From positions 2,046,001-2,110,000 of the forward strand of contig NZ_CP126268.1 in NCBI RefSeq assembly GCF_003234795.2: DNA of 64,000 nt, written 5' to 3'. A program made the position numbers and the translations under genes. Under the pieces are notes generated by a model. It was not told where the DNA came from, did no database searches, and worked only from the letters and a program-made list of their open reading frames with translations. The stretch is from Curtobacterium sp. MCLR17_032. GTDB lineage: Bacteria; Actinomycetota; Actinomycetes; Actinomycetales; Microbacteriaceae. Below, one piece after another: positions 35,601-45,822 of the stretch (position 1 is its first letter; each line of letters starts with the position of its first letter).

Positions 35601-38572
35601 CCCTCCGGGTCGGAGTCGTTCTGCAGCACCCGGACGGAGACCGAGCCACCGGGGCGGATCGTGACGCGGTCGGGTTCGGCGACGGGCCGACCGGCCTGGT
35701 CGGCCCGCGGAGCGATCCCGACCCGGACGGTCCCGGTGGCGCGGGCACCGAGAGCGTCGACCACGGTGTACGTGAACTCGTCGGTCCCGGCGGAGTAGTC
35801 GCCGGCCTCGTAGGTCAGCGAGTCGGACGTGACGTCGGCCACCGAGCCCTTCTCCGGGTTCGATGCGACGCCGACCAGCTGCACGGAGTCACCGTCGGGG
35901 TCGATCCCGGTGAGCGGCACCGACACACGGACGGACTGCCCGGCGACGACGCGTGCGGTCACGGTCTGCGGCACGGGGGCGCCGTTCGTCGCGCGGTCGC
36001 GGTCGCGGACCGACACCGAGACGGTCGCGTCCGCGGTCTGGCCGTCCGGACCGGCGACGCGGTAGGCGGCTGTGTACGTGCCCGGGGTGTTCGGTGCGAG
36101 GTAGCGGAGGTGGTCGCCGGAGACGAACAGCAGGCCGCCACCGCGCGGGACGTCCTGCACCAGGTCGGGCCGGAGCGAGATCGCACCGCCCTCCGGCTGC
36201 GTGTCGTTCGCCAGGACGTCGATGTCGGTGACGGCGCCGACCCGGACGGTCGCGGTGTCGGGTTGGGCGACCGGCGGCTGGATGCGGTCCGGCTCGGGGA
36301 TCTCGACGACCGTGATCGTGCCGGTGGCCGTCGCCAACCCGTTCGAGACCGTGTACCCGAAGGACACCGGGCCCGCGAGCGGAGCGGTGAGGCTGACCCG
36401 GACGATGTGCTGGTCGACCACGTCCGCCTGCACCCCGGAGCCGCTCGGCGGCCCGTCGAGCCCGGTGACGAGGAGGACCCCGCCGGCCGGGTCGAAGTCG
36501 GTCGCCGTGACGTCGGTGTCCTTCGTCGAGAGCGTGGTGACGAAGACGGTCTTCGGGGTCGTGACCGGCGCGGCCGAGGCGTCCGGCGGTGCGAGCACGG
36601 TGATCCGGACCACGCCGCTGGCGGTCTTCGTGCCGTCCGAGACCGTGTACTCGAGCTGCCAGTCGCCCGGCGTCCGTGCCTCGACCTCCACCGTCCCGCT
36701 GTCGTAGCTCGGCGTCACCGTCAGGCCGCGCGCCGAGGACACGCTCGTCAGCGTGACGGCACCGTTGCCACCGCGGACGTGGTCGAGGGGGTCGACCGTG
36801 AACGGCTTGTCGGCGTACCCGCTGACCGGGAACCCCTCGGCCCGGAGCGGCACGTCACCCTGCGCCGCCACCGCCACGGTGACGGATCCGCCGCCGGCGT
36901 CGCGGCCGTCGCTGACCGTGACCTGCTGGACCCGGTCACCGGTGCGGCCGCTGTCGTTGCGGTAGTCGAGCAGGCCGTCCGGGGTCGTCGAGGTGTGGTC
37001 GCCCTCGGACGGGCTGGCGGACTCGAGGTAGACCGGGTCGCCGTCCGGGTCGATCCAGTCGCCGAGGACGTTCGTCGAGACGTGTCCGCCCCGGACGACG
37101 TCGGCCCGGGTGTCGCGGACCTGCCGGGGCGGGGCGTTCTCCGACTCCGGCCGGACGGTCACCCGGACGGTCGCCGTGTCCGACCCGCCGTTGCCGTCGG
37201 TGATCGTGTACGGGAACGTCACGACGCCCGTCGCCGCCGCGGGCAGCGAGATCTGCAGCTGCTGGCCGTCCGTCACGATCGCGACGCGCGCGACCCGTTC
37301 GTCGACGTCGCCCACCTCGCTGACGACCAGCGGGTCGCCGTTCGGGTCGTGGTCGTTGAGCAGGACCGGGAGGGTCGTGGTGCGCCCCGGACGAGCGCCC
37401 AGGTCGTCGTCGACCGCGACCGGCGGCGCCTGTTCCTTCTCGACCTCAGGGTCGTCGTCGGACGCACGCTCCTGCTGCTGGTCGTCCTGCTGGTCGACGA
37501 GCTGCGCCCAGTTGTCGATGAGCTGGCCGCTCCGTCCGACGGCCCAGGTGCGTCCGCTCTCCGGGTCGTTCGCCACCACGGTGCGACCGTTGTGGACGAC
37601 CTGGAGGGCGGCGCCTCCAGGCACCCGGTCCAGGTCCTGCACCGCACGGCCGTCGCACGTGTCGACCGCCTGCCCGCCGCTCCAGGCACCGAACGTGCAG
37701 CCGTCGTCGGTCCACGGTCGGGCCGCGCGGCCGGACACGGCGAGGGCGGACTGCTGCACGGCCCCCGACGCCGAGACCCGGACCAGGCCGGTCGTCCCCG
37801 CCACCGTGACGTCGTCGCCGGCGTCGGCGGACTGCTGCAGGGCGGGAGCGGAGCCCACGCGGTCCCCGAGGTCGACGGTGCGGCCGTCGACCGAGAGCAC
37901 GCCGTCGGTGCGGTCGAGGACGGCGAGGTGGTCGCCGACGGTCGCGACCTGGAAGTCGTGAGTGCGGTCCATCCGGACGGTCGCACGGCGTTCGACGGTC
38001 GGCGTCGTCCCGAGGGCGACGAGCGAGGCGGTACCGGTCCGGGGCGAGTAGACCGCGACGTGCTCCGTCGAGGCGTCGAAGACGGCGTCGGCGCCGAGGG
38101 TGAGCTGCGGGTCGGTCGACGCGTCGAACTCGTCGAGGGAACGGGCCGGGGTGGTCCAGAGCCCGCCGGTGTCCGTGTTGCCGACGACCGCGGTGTCGCC
38201 GGCGAACAGGACGGTCGGCGAGCCGGTGGGGAGGGTCACCGCGTCGCCGAGGGTGGCGTCGGCGACGTCGACCCGGGCGACGGTGCCCTTCGTCTGGTCC
38301 ACGGCATACACCATCGACCCGTGCTGCAGCACGGACGTGGCGTCCGAGGAGGTCTCCACCGCGGTGTTCAGTTCGAGCACCTGGGGGTTGGCGCGGCCGA
38401 CGGCACCGTACTGCGCCGAGGGCACCCACACCGTGCCGTCACCGAGGTCCACCCGTTGGGCGTGGTACCCGTTCGAGACGAGGGCAGTGCCGGCGACGAC
38501 GGCCCCGACCACGACGGCCACCACGGTCGTCACGGTCGCGGAACGCCGGGCGGCGAGCAGCCGCCGGATCAC
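32639..38572 (-). CDS. Giant membrane-anchored Ig-like / fibronectin type III protein
   Basis: The 1,977-residue protein has a short cytoplasmic N-terminus, one membrane helix (about 12-33), a propeller-like N-terminal extracellular region (about 35-375), about ten tandem cadherin/Big_9-like Ig repeats of 90-105 residues (about 381-1465; recurring V-L-x-N-D-x-D-P-x-G-x-x-L), three FN3 domains (starting near 1466, 1551 and 1652) and a Pro/Ala/Asp-rich C-terminal tail. No sortase motif is visible, so it is anchored only at the N-terminus. The GTG at 38572 overlaps the kinase stop (GTGA) with GGAG upstream. Proteins of this build are the defining member of the fn3 clusters of bifidobacteria. A role in adhesion or envelope interaction is inference. 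Confidence 0.9.
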   Translation of the reverse strand: MIRRLLAARRSATVTTVVAVVVGAVVAGTALVSNGYHAQRVDLGDGTVWVPSAQYGAVGRANPQVLELNTAVETSSDATSVLQHGSMVYAVDQTKGTVARVDVADATLGDAVTLPTGSPTVLFAGDTAVVGNTDTGGLWTTPARSLDEFDASTDPQLTLGADAVFDASTEHVAVYSPRTGTASLVALGTTPTVERRATVRMDRTHDFQVATVGDHLAVLDRTDGVLSVDGRTVDLGDRVGSAPALQQSADAGDDVTVAGTTGLVRVSASGAVQQSALAVSGRAARPWTDDGCTFGAWSGGQAVDTCDGRAVQDLDRVPGGAALQVVHNGRTVVANDPESGRTWAVGRSGQLIDNWAQLVDQQDDQQQERASDDDPEVEKEQAPPVAVDDDLGARPGRTTTLPVLLNDHDPNGDPLVVSEVGDVDERVARVAIVTDGQQLQISLPAAATGVVTFPYTITDGNGGSDTATVRVTVRPESENAPPRQVRDTRADVVRGGHVSTNVLGDWIDPDGDPVYLESASPSEGDHTSTTPDGLLDYRNDSGRTGDRVQQVTVSDGRDAGGGSVTVAVAAQGDVPLRAEGFPVSGYADKPFTVDPLDHVRGGNGAVTLTSVSSARGLTVTPSYDSGTVEVEARTPGDWQLEYTVSDGTKTASGVVRITVLAPPDASAAPVTTPKTVFVTTLSTKDTDVTATDFDPAGGVLLVTGLDGPPSGSGVQADVVDQHIVRVSLTAPLAGPVSFGYTVSNGLATATGTITVVEIPEPDRIQPPVAQPDTATVRVGAVTDIDVLANDTQPEGGAISLRPDLVQDVPRGGGLLFVSGDHLRYLAPNTPGTYTAAYRVAGPDGQTADATVSVSVRDRDRATNGAPVPQTVTARVVAGQSVRVSVPLTGIDPDGDSVQLVGVASNPEKGSVADVTSDSLTYEAGDYSAGTDEFTYTVVDALGARATGTVRVGIAPRADQAGRPVAEPDRVTIRPGGSVSVRVLQNDSDPEGGRLTVTAVEPGASDVRARIVGGQTVQVTPPASARRGDFAVAYTVADEQGATSTAFVTVTVDRDALPLRPEVDDTVLDLQDVVGRQSVTVDVLRNVFFAEGTDADLRVGVVGGYGDAASVTSDDRLSIRVSDASQVIPFSVTRRDHPDVVSYGFVHLPGSDDALPQLDRTAPAISVRSESTVRIPLSRYVVTASGKTATVTDRGAVKATHADGGSLVLDDSTLQFTSSKLYFGKASISFEVTDGSAANGGAGRVATLVLPITVTPRSNQPPSLTGTTIEMQPGDRRVLDLTKLTDYPYPADLPELRWSVLDRPDGGTTATIAGQRLTVAVDDSTAPGARSTIGVGVADSTNQGRAGRITVEVVASTRPLVQPGPDSAVVRRGTSTTIDVLANDGQTNPFPGQPLRVIDIRGLAGGIPAGVTVTPSADRSRLRVGVAADAQPVDTHLQYRVADATGDADRSVWGDVTVSVQDVPDAPGTPTRTGAETGGQITLSWSTPRANNSPITGYRVTGTGGVAKDCGTATVCTLTGLDPTRSYRFSVLAENAIGSSQPSPQSATMSADFVPAAPTGLSVVPDRTNPGQLDVSWDAVPRPATGSAVDDHVVTIAGPGLTDTKRTGTATTTSFSGATSGAVYVVTVSPRNDAARDGTAVQWNSSTASGTAVGTPGPPQDVRAVTGDQPDDQGKSTVTITWSPADGAGGAGPTYRVYRIASGTSPSCAALADQTSLGAQSGTTDSGVGGGGVRYAVVSDNGLFCNVASASAVAYETPGGTASPTVAVVPGATVNQADVRVTAPGSDVDHYRLQTGASVVTLQPGQAWTGVPGAGARNAAATVTLQACGAPGDAFCTGKDASWSGTVAAFDTASTVTGAQEGTRIALTGPAVGAGVSVTYTARWYSDAAGIFPIAAQASDTWQSGGTDPTAPTGARFVRVLVTAQLDADPRSSATNEKSPATSAVAAADPPPDPAPADPAPADPAPAPGSGDPSQPTP

Positions 38573-39996
38573 CGGGCTCCGCCGATCGTGCCGCACCGCT
38601 CGGCGCTGTCCGCGCCCGTGCGGCCGTCCCGGTTCACCGCGACACGGATGCATTGTTCGACGCCGGCACGTCCGGTCGCGACGAACGTCGTCCCCGTCTG
38701 CTGGCTCGTCGTTCCGTCCGCCGTCACGACGAAGGTGTCCCCCTGTCGGAGGCCCGGATCGGTCCACCGGAACGTGACGGTGGACGCACCGGCGGTGGCG
38801 CTGAGGTCCGACACCACCGGGACGGCGTCGTCACCGCCGCGGGTCAGCACGGCGACGGTCGTCACGGCCAGCGCGAGCACGACGACCGTGGACAGGGCGG
38901 TCGCCCACACCAGCGCAGCGCGGGACCCGCGGCGTCCCCGCGCCGTCGAGGCCGACCGGTGCACGGTGCCGACACTCTGCGATGCGCTCGCCACCGAACC
39001 GCCCCGCAGGTCGGAGCGGTTCCGACGACGTCGACCAGATCGGGCGACGCTGCCCGCCGCGGCGGCACCGACGGCCGCGATGACGGTCTGCTCGTCGGGA
39101 CGCGAGGGGGTGGTGACCGCCCAGGCCTCCACCGCGACCTCGGCCGGGGTCTGCGGGAGGCCCAGCTCGGCCTCGACCTGCTGGAACCCGCGCACGAGTT
39201 CCATCACCGTGGACGGGCGGTCGCGCGGCCGACGGGACAGTGCTGCCGCGAGGACCCGTTCGAGCGTGGGCGGGACGTCCGGGCGTCCGGTCGGGCGCGG
39301 GCCGCCCTTGTCGATCCGTGCCATCAGCTCCGCGGCGCCGTTCTTCCCGCCCGGGACCTCGAAGGGGCTGCGGCCGGCGAGCAGCGAGTAGACGGTCGCA
39401 GCGAGCGAGTAGACCTCGGACTGGATCGTGCCGCGCGACTCGTCGGCGAGGACCTCCGGCGCCGACCAGGGGATGGACATGCCGACGGGTTCGTCCGGGT
39501 CGGCTTCACCGAGCGTCGCTGCGATCCCGAAGTCCGACAGGACGGGGTTGCCGTACGCCGTCAGCAGGATGTTCGACGGCTTCACGTCACGGTGCAGGAC
39601 GCCTTCGCGGTGCGCCGTCTCGAGCGCCGATCCGATCCGCACGCCGACGGAGAGGACCTGGGACACCGGGACGGGTTCTCGGCGGTACCGCTCGCTGATC
39701 GACGCCGAGCACAGTTCCATCACGAGGTAGGGACGTCCGTCGGCGGCGACACTCGCCTGGAAGACGGTGAGGATCGAGGGGTGCGTGCTGAGGCGTGCCA
39801 TCAGGTTCGCCTCACCCTGGAACATCTGACGCACGCGGTCGTCGACGACCTCGTCGAGGAGGACCTTCACCGCCACCTTCCGGCGGGGCATGTCCTGCTC
39901 GTAGAGGAACACGTCGGCGAAGCCACCGGAGCCGAGGACGTGCACCGGGGTGAAGCCCGGGATCACGGGAGGTGTCGACGGCAGTCTGCGGGCCAT
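38569..39996 (-). CDS. Transmembrane serine/threonine protein kinase
   Basis: Eukaryotic-type kinase. The 475-residue protein has the Gly-rich loop GSGGFADVF (22-30), catalytic Lys44 in VAVKVLL, HRDVKPSN with Asp137, DFG at 155-157 and the APE-like WSAPEV, so all core residues are present. The segment after DFG is short and reads GMSIPWSAPE in place of the common GT-x-x-YMAPE. A basic juxtamembrane part precedes one membrane helix (about 360-382), and the 90-residue extracellular end is FN3-like with two Cys. An AAGGAG Shine-Dalgarno precedes the ATG at 39996. It is translationally coupled to the giant FN3 gene. PASTA repeats are absent, so it is not PknB. Confidence 0.95.
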   Translation of the reverse strand: MARRLPSTPPVIPGFTPVHVLGSGGFADVFLYEQDMPRRKVAVKVLLDEVVDDRVRQMFQGEANLMARLSTHPSILTVFQASVAADGRPYLVMELCSASISERYRREPVPVSQVLSVGVRIGSALETAHREGVLHRDVKPSNILLTAYGNPVLSDFGIAATLGEADPDEPVGMSIPWSAPEVLADESRGTIQSEVYSLAATVYSLLAGRSPFEVPGGKNGAAELMARIDKGGPRPTGRPDVPPTLERVLAAALSRRPRDRPSTVMELVRGFQQVEAELGLPQTPAEVAVEAWAVTTPSRPDEQTVIAAVGAAAAGSVARSGRRRRNRSDLRGGSVASASQSVGTVHRSASTARGRRGSRAALVWATALSTVVVLALAVTTVAVLTRGGDDAVPVVSDLSATAGASTVTFRWTDPGLRQGDTFVVTADGTTSQQTGTTFVATGRAGVEQCIRVAVNRDGRTGADSAERCGTIGGAR

Positions 39997-40093
39997 GACG
40001 CTCCTTCCCGGCTCGATGAGATGGTGCGGACACCACGGTGAAATTCTACCGGACCTGATGCCCCAGCCCGGTTCGCAGCACCTGCCGCCAGGG

Positions 40094-40921
40094 TCAGCGA
40101 CGCGGGAGCGTGTCCTCGATGTCGTCCGACACTGCCGGGGCCGCGTCGACCTGCAGCACGACGACCGTGACGTTGTCGCGACCGCCGGCGATCACGGCGT
40201 CGCCGACCAGGCGTTCCGCGAGCTCCTGCGGGTCGTCGACCTTCGCCGCGATGCGGGAGATGCCGACGTCGCCGATCTCCTTCGTCAGCCCGTCGGAGCA
40301 GACGACGTAACGGTCACCGGTGCGGAGGGGGATGGTCCACCAGTCCGGCTCCGGCGGCTCACCGAACCCCACGGCGCGGGTGATGACGTTGCTGTCGGGG
40401 TGGGACTCGGCGTCCTCGGCCCGCAGGACGCCGGCGTCCACCATCTCCTGGACGACGGAGTGGTCGATCGTCAGACGCTTCAACGGGGCACCCGCGTCGC
40501 TGCGGTAGGTGCGCGAGTCACCGACGTTGAACACGAGCGCCGAGGGCTGCCCCTGCGACGCGACGAGCGCGACGCCGGTGACCGTCGTGCCGGCGCCGAT
40601 CGCGTTGCCGCCCGCCGCCTTCTCGATGTCGGCGGTCGCGAGCAGCAGCGCGCGCTGGATGGTCTGACGCGAGGCGAACGGCTCCGTCGTGGAGTCGCCG
40701 AGCCGACGGACGACGGCGTCCGACGCCCGGTCCCCCGCCAGGTGCCCGCCCATGCCGTCCGCCACCACGAAGTACGGGGCATCGACGATGTAGCTGTCCT
40801 CGTTGTGGTCCCGGCGACGACCGACGTCGGTCGCGGCCCCCCAGGACAGGGTCAGCGTCGCACCGTTGCCGTCAGGCAGGTCGATGGCGTGGGAGGAGGC
40901 AGCACGGCCGAGTTCGGTCAC
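40094..40921 (-). CDS. PP2C-family serine/threonine protein phosphatase
   Basis: Metal-dependent phosphatase, the likely counterpart of the adjacent kinase. The 275-residue soluble protein has the PP2C motifs in order: RRRDHNEDSY, VVADGMGGHLAGDRAS, VFNVGDSRTYR, VVCSDGLTKEI and GGRDNVTVVV, with all four metal-binding Asp present. The GTG at 40921 lies only 3 nt after the upstream FHA gene's stop, so the two are in one transcript. The kinase gene follows after 97 nt. It lacks a membrane helix, so it acts in the cytoplasm. Confidence 0.95.
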   Translation of the reverse strand: MTELGRAASSHAIDLPDGNGATLTLSWGAATDVGRRRDHNEDSYIVDAPYFVVADGMGGHLAGDRASDAVVRRLGDSTTEPFASRQTIQRALLLATADIEKAAGGNAIGAGTTVTGVALVASQGQPSALVFNVGDSRTYRSDAGAPLKRLTIDHSVVQEMVDAGVLRAEDAESHPDSNVITRAVGFGEPPEPDWWTIPLRTGDRYVVCSDGLTKEIGDVGISRIAAKVDDPQELAERLVGDAVIAGGRDNVTVVVLQVDAAPAVSDDIEDTLPRR

Positions 40922-40924
40922 GGT

Positions 40925-41641
40925 TCAGGGTCGCTCTCTGGGGGTTCGGGACGGACCGGGTGTGGGAGGTGGGACAGGCAGCGGTCCGGACGACTCGCGG
41001 CCGCCGGGAGGGACGGACCGCAGGTACGGCGACAGCACCTCGATGGTGGCGCCGTCCCCGATGTCGACAACCGTACCGGTCAGCACGACCATCGAGGCAC
41101 CCGCGGGCATCCGGTGCGGCGGGGCACCCGGAGCACGGACGACCGTGCCGTTCGTGGCGCGGAGGTCGTCGACGACCGCAGTCGAACCGGCAGCGTGGAA
41201 CAGGACGTGGGACGACGAGACCACTCCCCCTGGCGAGGGCACGGTCACGAGCTGCGGGGCGGCGCCCTGGACGACACGCGGGGGTCCGGGCCGGCGGCCG
41301 ACGACCACCGGACGGTCGAGGCGGTACAACCGTCCGTTGACGCGTACCGACGGCACCGGCACGGGGATGTCGATCCCGAGATCGGGGCTGGCGATGGGGC
41401 TGAGGTCGGGACCAGTGCCCGCACCTGGACCGAGCCGGGGCGCGGCCGGCAGAGCAGGAGCCGGGACCGCCGCCGAGGGGGATGGCGCAGAAGGGGATGG
41501 CGAAGCGGGTGACGACGCAGGGCTCCGATGGCGCCCGGGGCGCACGACCGTGTCGTCGAGGGGATCCGCGTCGGCGTCGCCCGGGTGTCGGAGCGATGCG
41601 CGCAGCACGGTGTCGTCGAGCTGGTCCTCGTCGTCCTGCAC
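40925..41641 (-). CDS. FHA domain-containing protein
   Basis: The 238-residue protein has an Asp-rich N-terminus with two near-identical D-D-T-V-(L/V)-R units (about 9-14 and 29-34), a Pro/Ala/Ser linker (about 37-100) and a C-terminal FHA domain with VVGRRP, SSSHVLFHA and ATNGTVV. The paired Thr motifs in acidic context look like kinase target sites, and the FHA domain could read them (inference). The GTG at 41641 has GGAG 6 nt upstream. The stop lies 3 nt before the PP2C start. Confidence 0.88.
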   Translation of the reverse strand: MQDDEDQLDDTVLRASLRHPGDADADPLDDTVVRPGRHRSPASSPASPSPSAPSPSAAVPAPALPAAPRLGPGAGTGPDLSPIASPDLGIDIPVPVPSVRVNGRLYRLDRPVVVGRRPGPPRVVQGAAPQLVTVPSPGGVVSSSHVLFHAAGSTAVVDDLRATNGTVVRAPGAPPHRMPAGASMVVLTGTVVDIGDGATIEVLSPYLRSVPPGGRESSGPLPVPPPTPGPSRTPRERP

Positions 41642-41694
41642 GTGCGGCTCCTTCCGTCGGCACCACAACCGTAGACGATGCGGTGTACCCGGTC

Positions 41695-42291
41695 TCATCC
41701 ACGCCACACCGCTCGGACACCGAGGGTGCAGCTCCGCAGCACCAGGCGAGCGAGCGGATCCTGGCTCCGCAGGTCGAGCGCGTAGCGCGCACGCGTCGCC
41801 GCGCGTGCCTCTGCATGGACCGCCCACGCGCACCAGGCCCCGAGCCCGAGCGCGCCGGCGACGCCGACCACCGACTGACCGGAATCCCGGTCCTGCGTCC
41901 AGAGGCGCCAGGCGTGCACGCACCGGTCCCCCGCTCGGCGCACGCGCTCGCGGTCCGGTTCCGGTCCGGAGCCGACGAGGGCCGGCGGCGTGGGTTCGGT
42001 GAAGGGATCGTGCCCGGTGATGCCGATCGGCTCGTCCGCCTGGGGATCGGCGAGGAAGGCGAGCAACGCCAGTCGGGTCGACAGCGCCGCGCAGGCCGTC
42101 GTCAGCGCGATGCCGGCGGCGGCGGTCAGCGGTCCCGGCGCCACGAGCGCCCGGGCGCCACTCGGCAGGGTGACCGCCGCAGCGATCTCGTGGCTGTACC
42201 GGAGGGATGTTCCGCCGGTGGTCGTGCCGCTCGTCGTGCCGTACATCCGGGGCGCAGGGGTCGCTGTGGTCGTCGTGTCCGTGGTTCGCAT
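41695..42291 (-). CDS. Hypothetical protein at the head of the FHA/PP2C/kinase cluster
   Basis: I do not recognise this family. The 198-residue product has a Thr-rich N-terminus, one hydrophobic stretch (about 52-80; PGPLTAAAGIALTTACAAL), a second weaker one near 150-165 (VVGVAGALGLGAWCAWAVHA), and a basic C-terminus. The ATG at 42291 is preceded by CAGGAT 7 nt upstream, one base off the TANNNT pattern seen before other leaderless starts here. It ends 53 nt before the FHA gene, so it may be the first gene of the operon. GC3 is high throughout, supporting a real gene. Confidence 0.6.
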   Translation of the reverse strand: MRTTDTTTTATPAPRMYGTTSGTTTGGTSLRYSHEIAAAVTLPSGARALVAPGPLTAAAGIALTTACAALSTRLALLAFLADPQADEPIGITGHDPFTEPTPPALVGSGPEPDRERVRRAGDRCVHAWRLWTQDRDSGQSVVGVAGALGLGAWCAWAVHAEARAATRARYALDLRSQDPLARLVLRSCTLGVRAVWRG

Positions 42292-42386
42292 GCCGACGAT
42301 CCTGACGCGAGGCGAGCCTCCAGGACGGCCGCGACGACGACCCGTGGACGAACGCACATCGCGACCGCCCTGTGGAGGAAGAGCCG

Positions 42387-43148
42387 TCAGACCATGACGG
42401 GCTCGAGACTCTCGGCGACGAGGTCCCAGCCGCCGTCCACCCGCTCGACGACCACCCCGTGGACCGCAGCCCACTCACTGAGCTCGACCATCGTCGAGAC
42501 CGCAGCGCCGGTCCGGCCGAGCAGCGACACCAGCCGCCCCTTGGCGGTCTTGTTCCAGTGGTTGAGTGCCTTCCGACGACCGTCGCCGGCGACGCTCACC
42601 ACCCGCAGGGGAATGGCGCCCGGCACCGGGCCGAGCGCGCGGTACCCCTCGGAGCGGAGGTCGAGCACCAACCCCGGCGGACGGGTCGACAACGCCTTCG
42701 CGGCCGGAGTCGGCCAGAGCGACGCGAGTCGCAGCCCGGGCAGTCGCGAGTCGTGCGACAGCCGGTAGGCGGGGACCAGGTCGCCCGCGCCGACCGGACC
42801 GAACATCGCGGACTGCACCACGACGTGGTCGTCCCACCAGGAACGGGTCGCAGGGTCTGCGGACAGCGCGTCCAACGGGTCGTAGAGCACGCCGGTGTAC
42901 CGCTCGATCGCCGGCATGGTCGGACTGGTCTCGAGGACCAGGTTGCGGAGTCGTTCGGCGATCGACTTCGGTCCCAGCTTCAACGCCGTCCGGGCAGAGG
43001 ACTCCTCGGAACTGACGGAGCGGGCCGCGGTGATCACCGCGGCCCGCTCTGTGTCCAGTTCCGGGAACGAGAGTGCACCCAGGTCGAGGGTGCGCTCCGT
43101 GTCCCCACCCTCCCGCTTCGTCTCGGACGGCGGGAGGAGGACGGTCAG
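42387..43148 (-). CDS. yaaA: YaaA family protein (DUF328/UPF0246), probable CTG start
   Basis: YaaA lowers free iron and protects against peroxide in E. coli. The frame carries the family N-terminus LLPPSETKREGG and continues through RTALKLGPKS, YTGVLYDPLD and NHWNKTAKGRLV to a normal C-terminus, 253 residues in all. The conserved N-terminus lies upstream of the first in-frame ATG/GTG (GTG at 43037). The only initiation-like codons giving the expected M-x-V-L-L-P-P-S-E-T are CTG at 43148 (5 nt past the atpC stop) or CTG at 43157. No Shine-Dalgarno is visible, so re-initiation after atpC is likely. A start at 43037 would remove about 37 conserved residues. It is the last gene of the atp operon. 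Confidence 0.85.
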   Translation of the reverse strand: MTVLLPPSETKREGGDTERTLDLGALSFPELDTERAAVITAARSVSSEESSARTALKLGPKSIAERLRNLVLETSPTMPAIERYTGVLYDPLDALSADPATRSWWDDHVVVQSAMFGPVGAGDLVPAYRLSHDSRLPGLRLASLWPTPAAKALSTRPPGLVLDLRSEGYRALGPVPGAIPLRVVSVAGDGRRKALNHWNKTAKGRLVSLLGRTGAAVSTMVELSEWAAVHGVVVERVDGGWDLVAESLEPVMV

Positions 43149-43153
43149 TCCGG

Positions 43154-43417
43154 TCAGGACGCCAGCGCGGCCTGCCGCGCCACGATCGTGACCGTGTCGT
43201 GCTCGACGGAGAGGAAGCCGTCCTCAGCGTCGACCGCGACGGTGGAGCCGTCGGCCCGCGTGATGCGGACCTGACCCTGCGCGAGGATCGCGAGCATCGG
43301 CTCGTGCCCCGCGAGGATGCCGATCTGGCCCTCCGTCGTGCGTGCGACGACCATGGTGGTGTCGCCCGACCAGACCTCGCGGTCAGCCGAGACGACGCTC
43401 ACGGTGAGACCCGCCAT
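43154..43417 (-). CDS. atpC: F1Fo ATP synthase epsilon subunit
   Basis: Central-stalk subunit that couples rotation and inhibits ATP hydrolysis. The 87-residue protein comprises the N-terminal beta-sandwich (VSVVSADREVWSG, GQIGILAGHEPMLAIL, GFLSVEHDTVTIVA); the C-terminal helical hairpin of longer homologues is essentially missing. Short epsilon subunits occur in actinobacteria. The ATG at 43417 is 1 nt after the atpD stop, with AAGGAG inside atpD. Confidence 0.95.
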   Translation of the reverse strand: MAGLTVSVVSADREVWSGDTTMVVARTTEGQIGILAGHEPMLAILAQGQVRITRADGSTVAVDAEDGFLSVEHDTVTIVARQAALAS

Positions 43418-43418
43418 G

Positions 43419-45822
<2,404 letters not shown>

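Noticed and set aside
33206..39391. Very long open frame on the plus strand opposite the Ig/FN3 gene and part of the kinase gene
   Set aside because: It is a mirror of real genes: high GC3 on the minus strand leaves few stop codons on the other strand. It shows no domain pattern, only repeated Arg/Gly/Val/Asp residues.
38569..39996. PknB orthologue
   Set aside because: No PASTA repeats and no pbpA/rodA neighbours; the outside part is one FN3-like domain and the context is the fn3 cluster.
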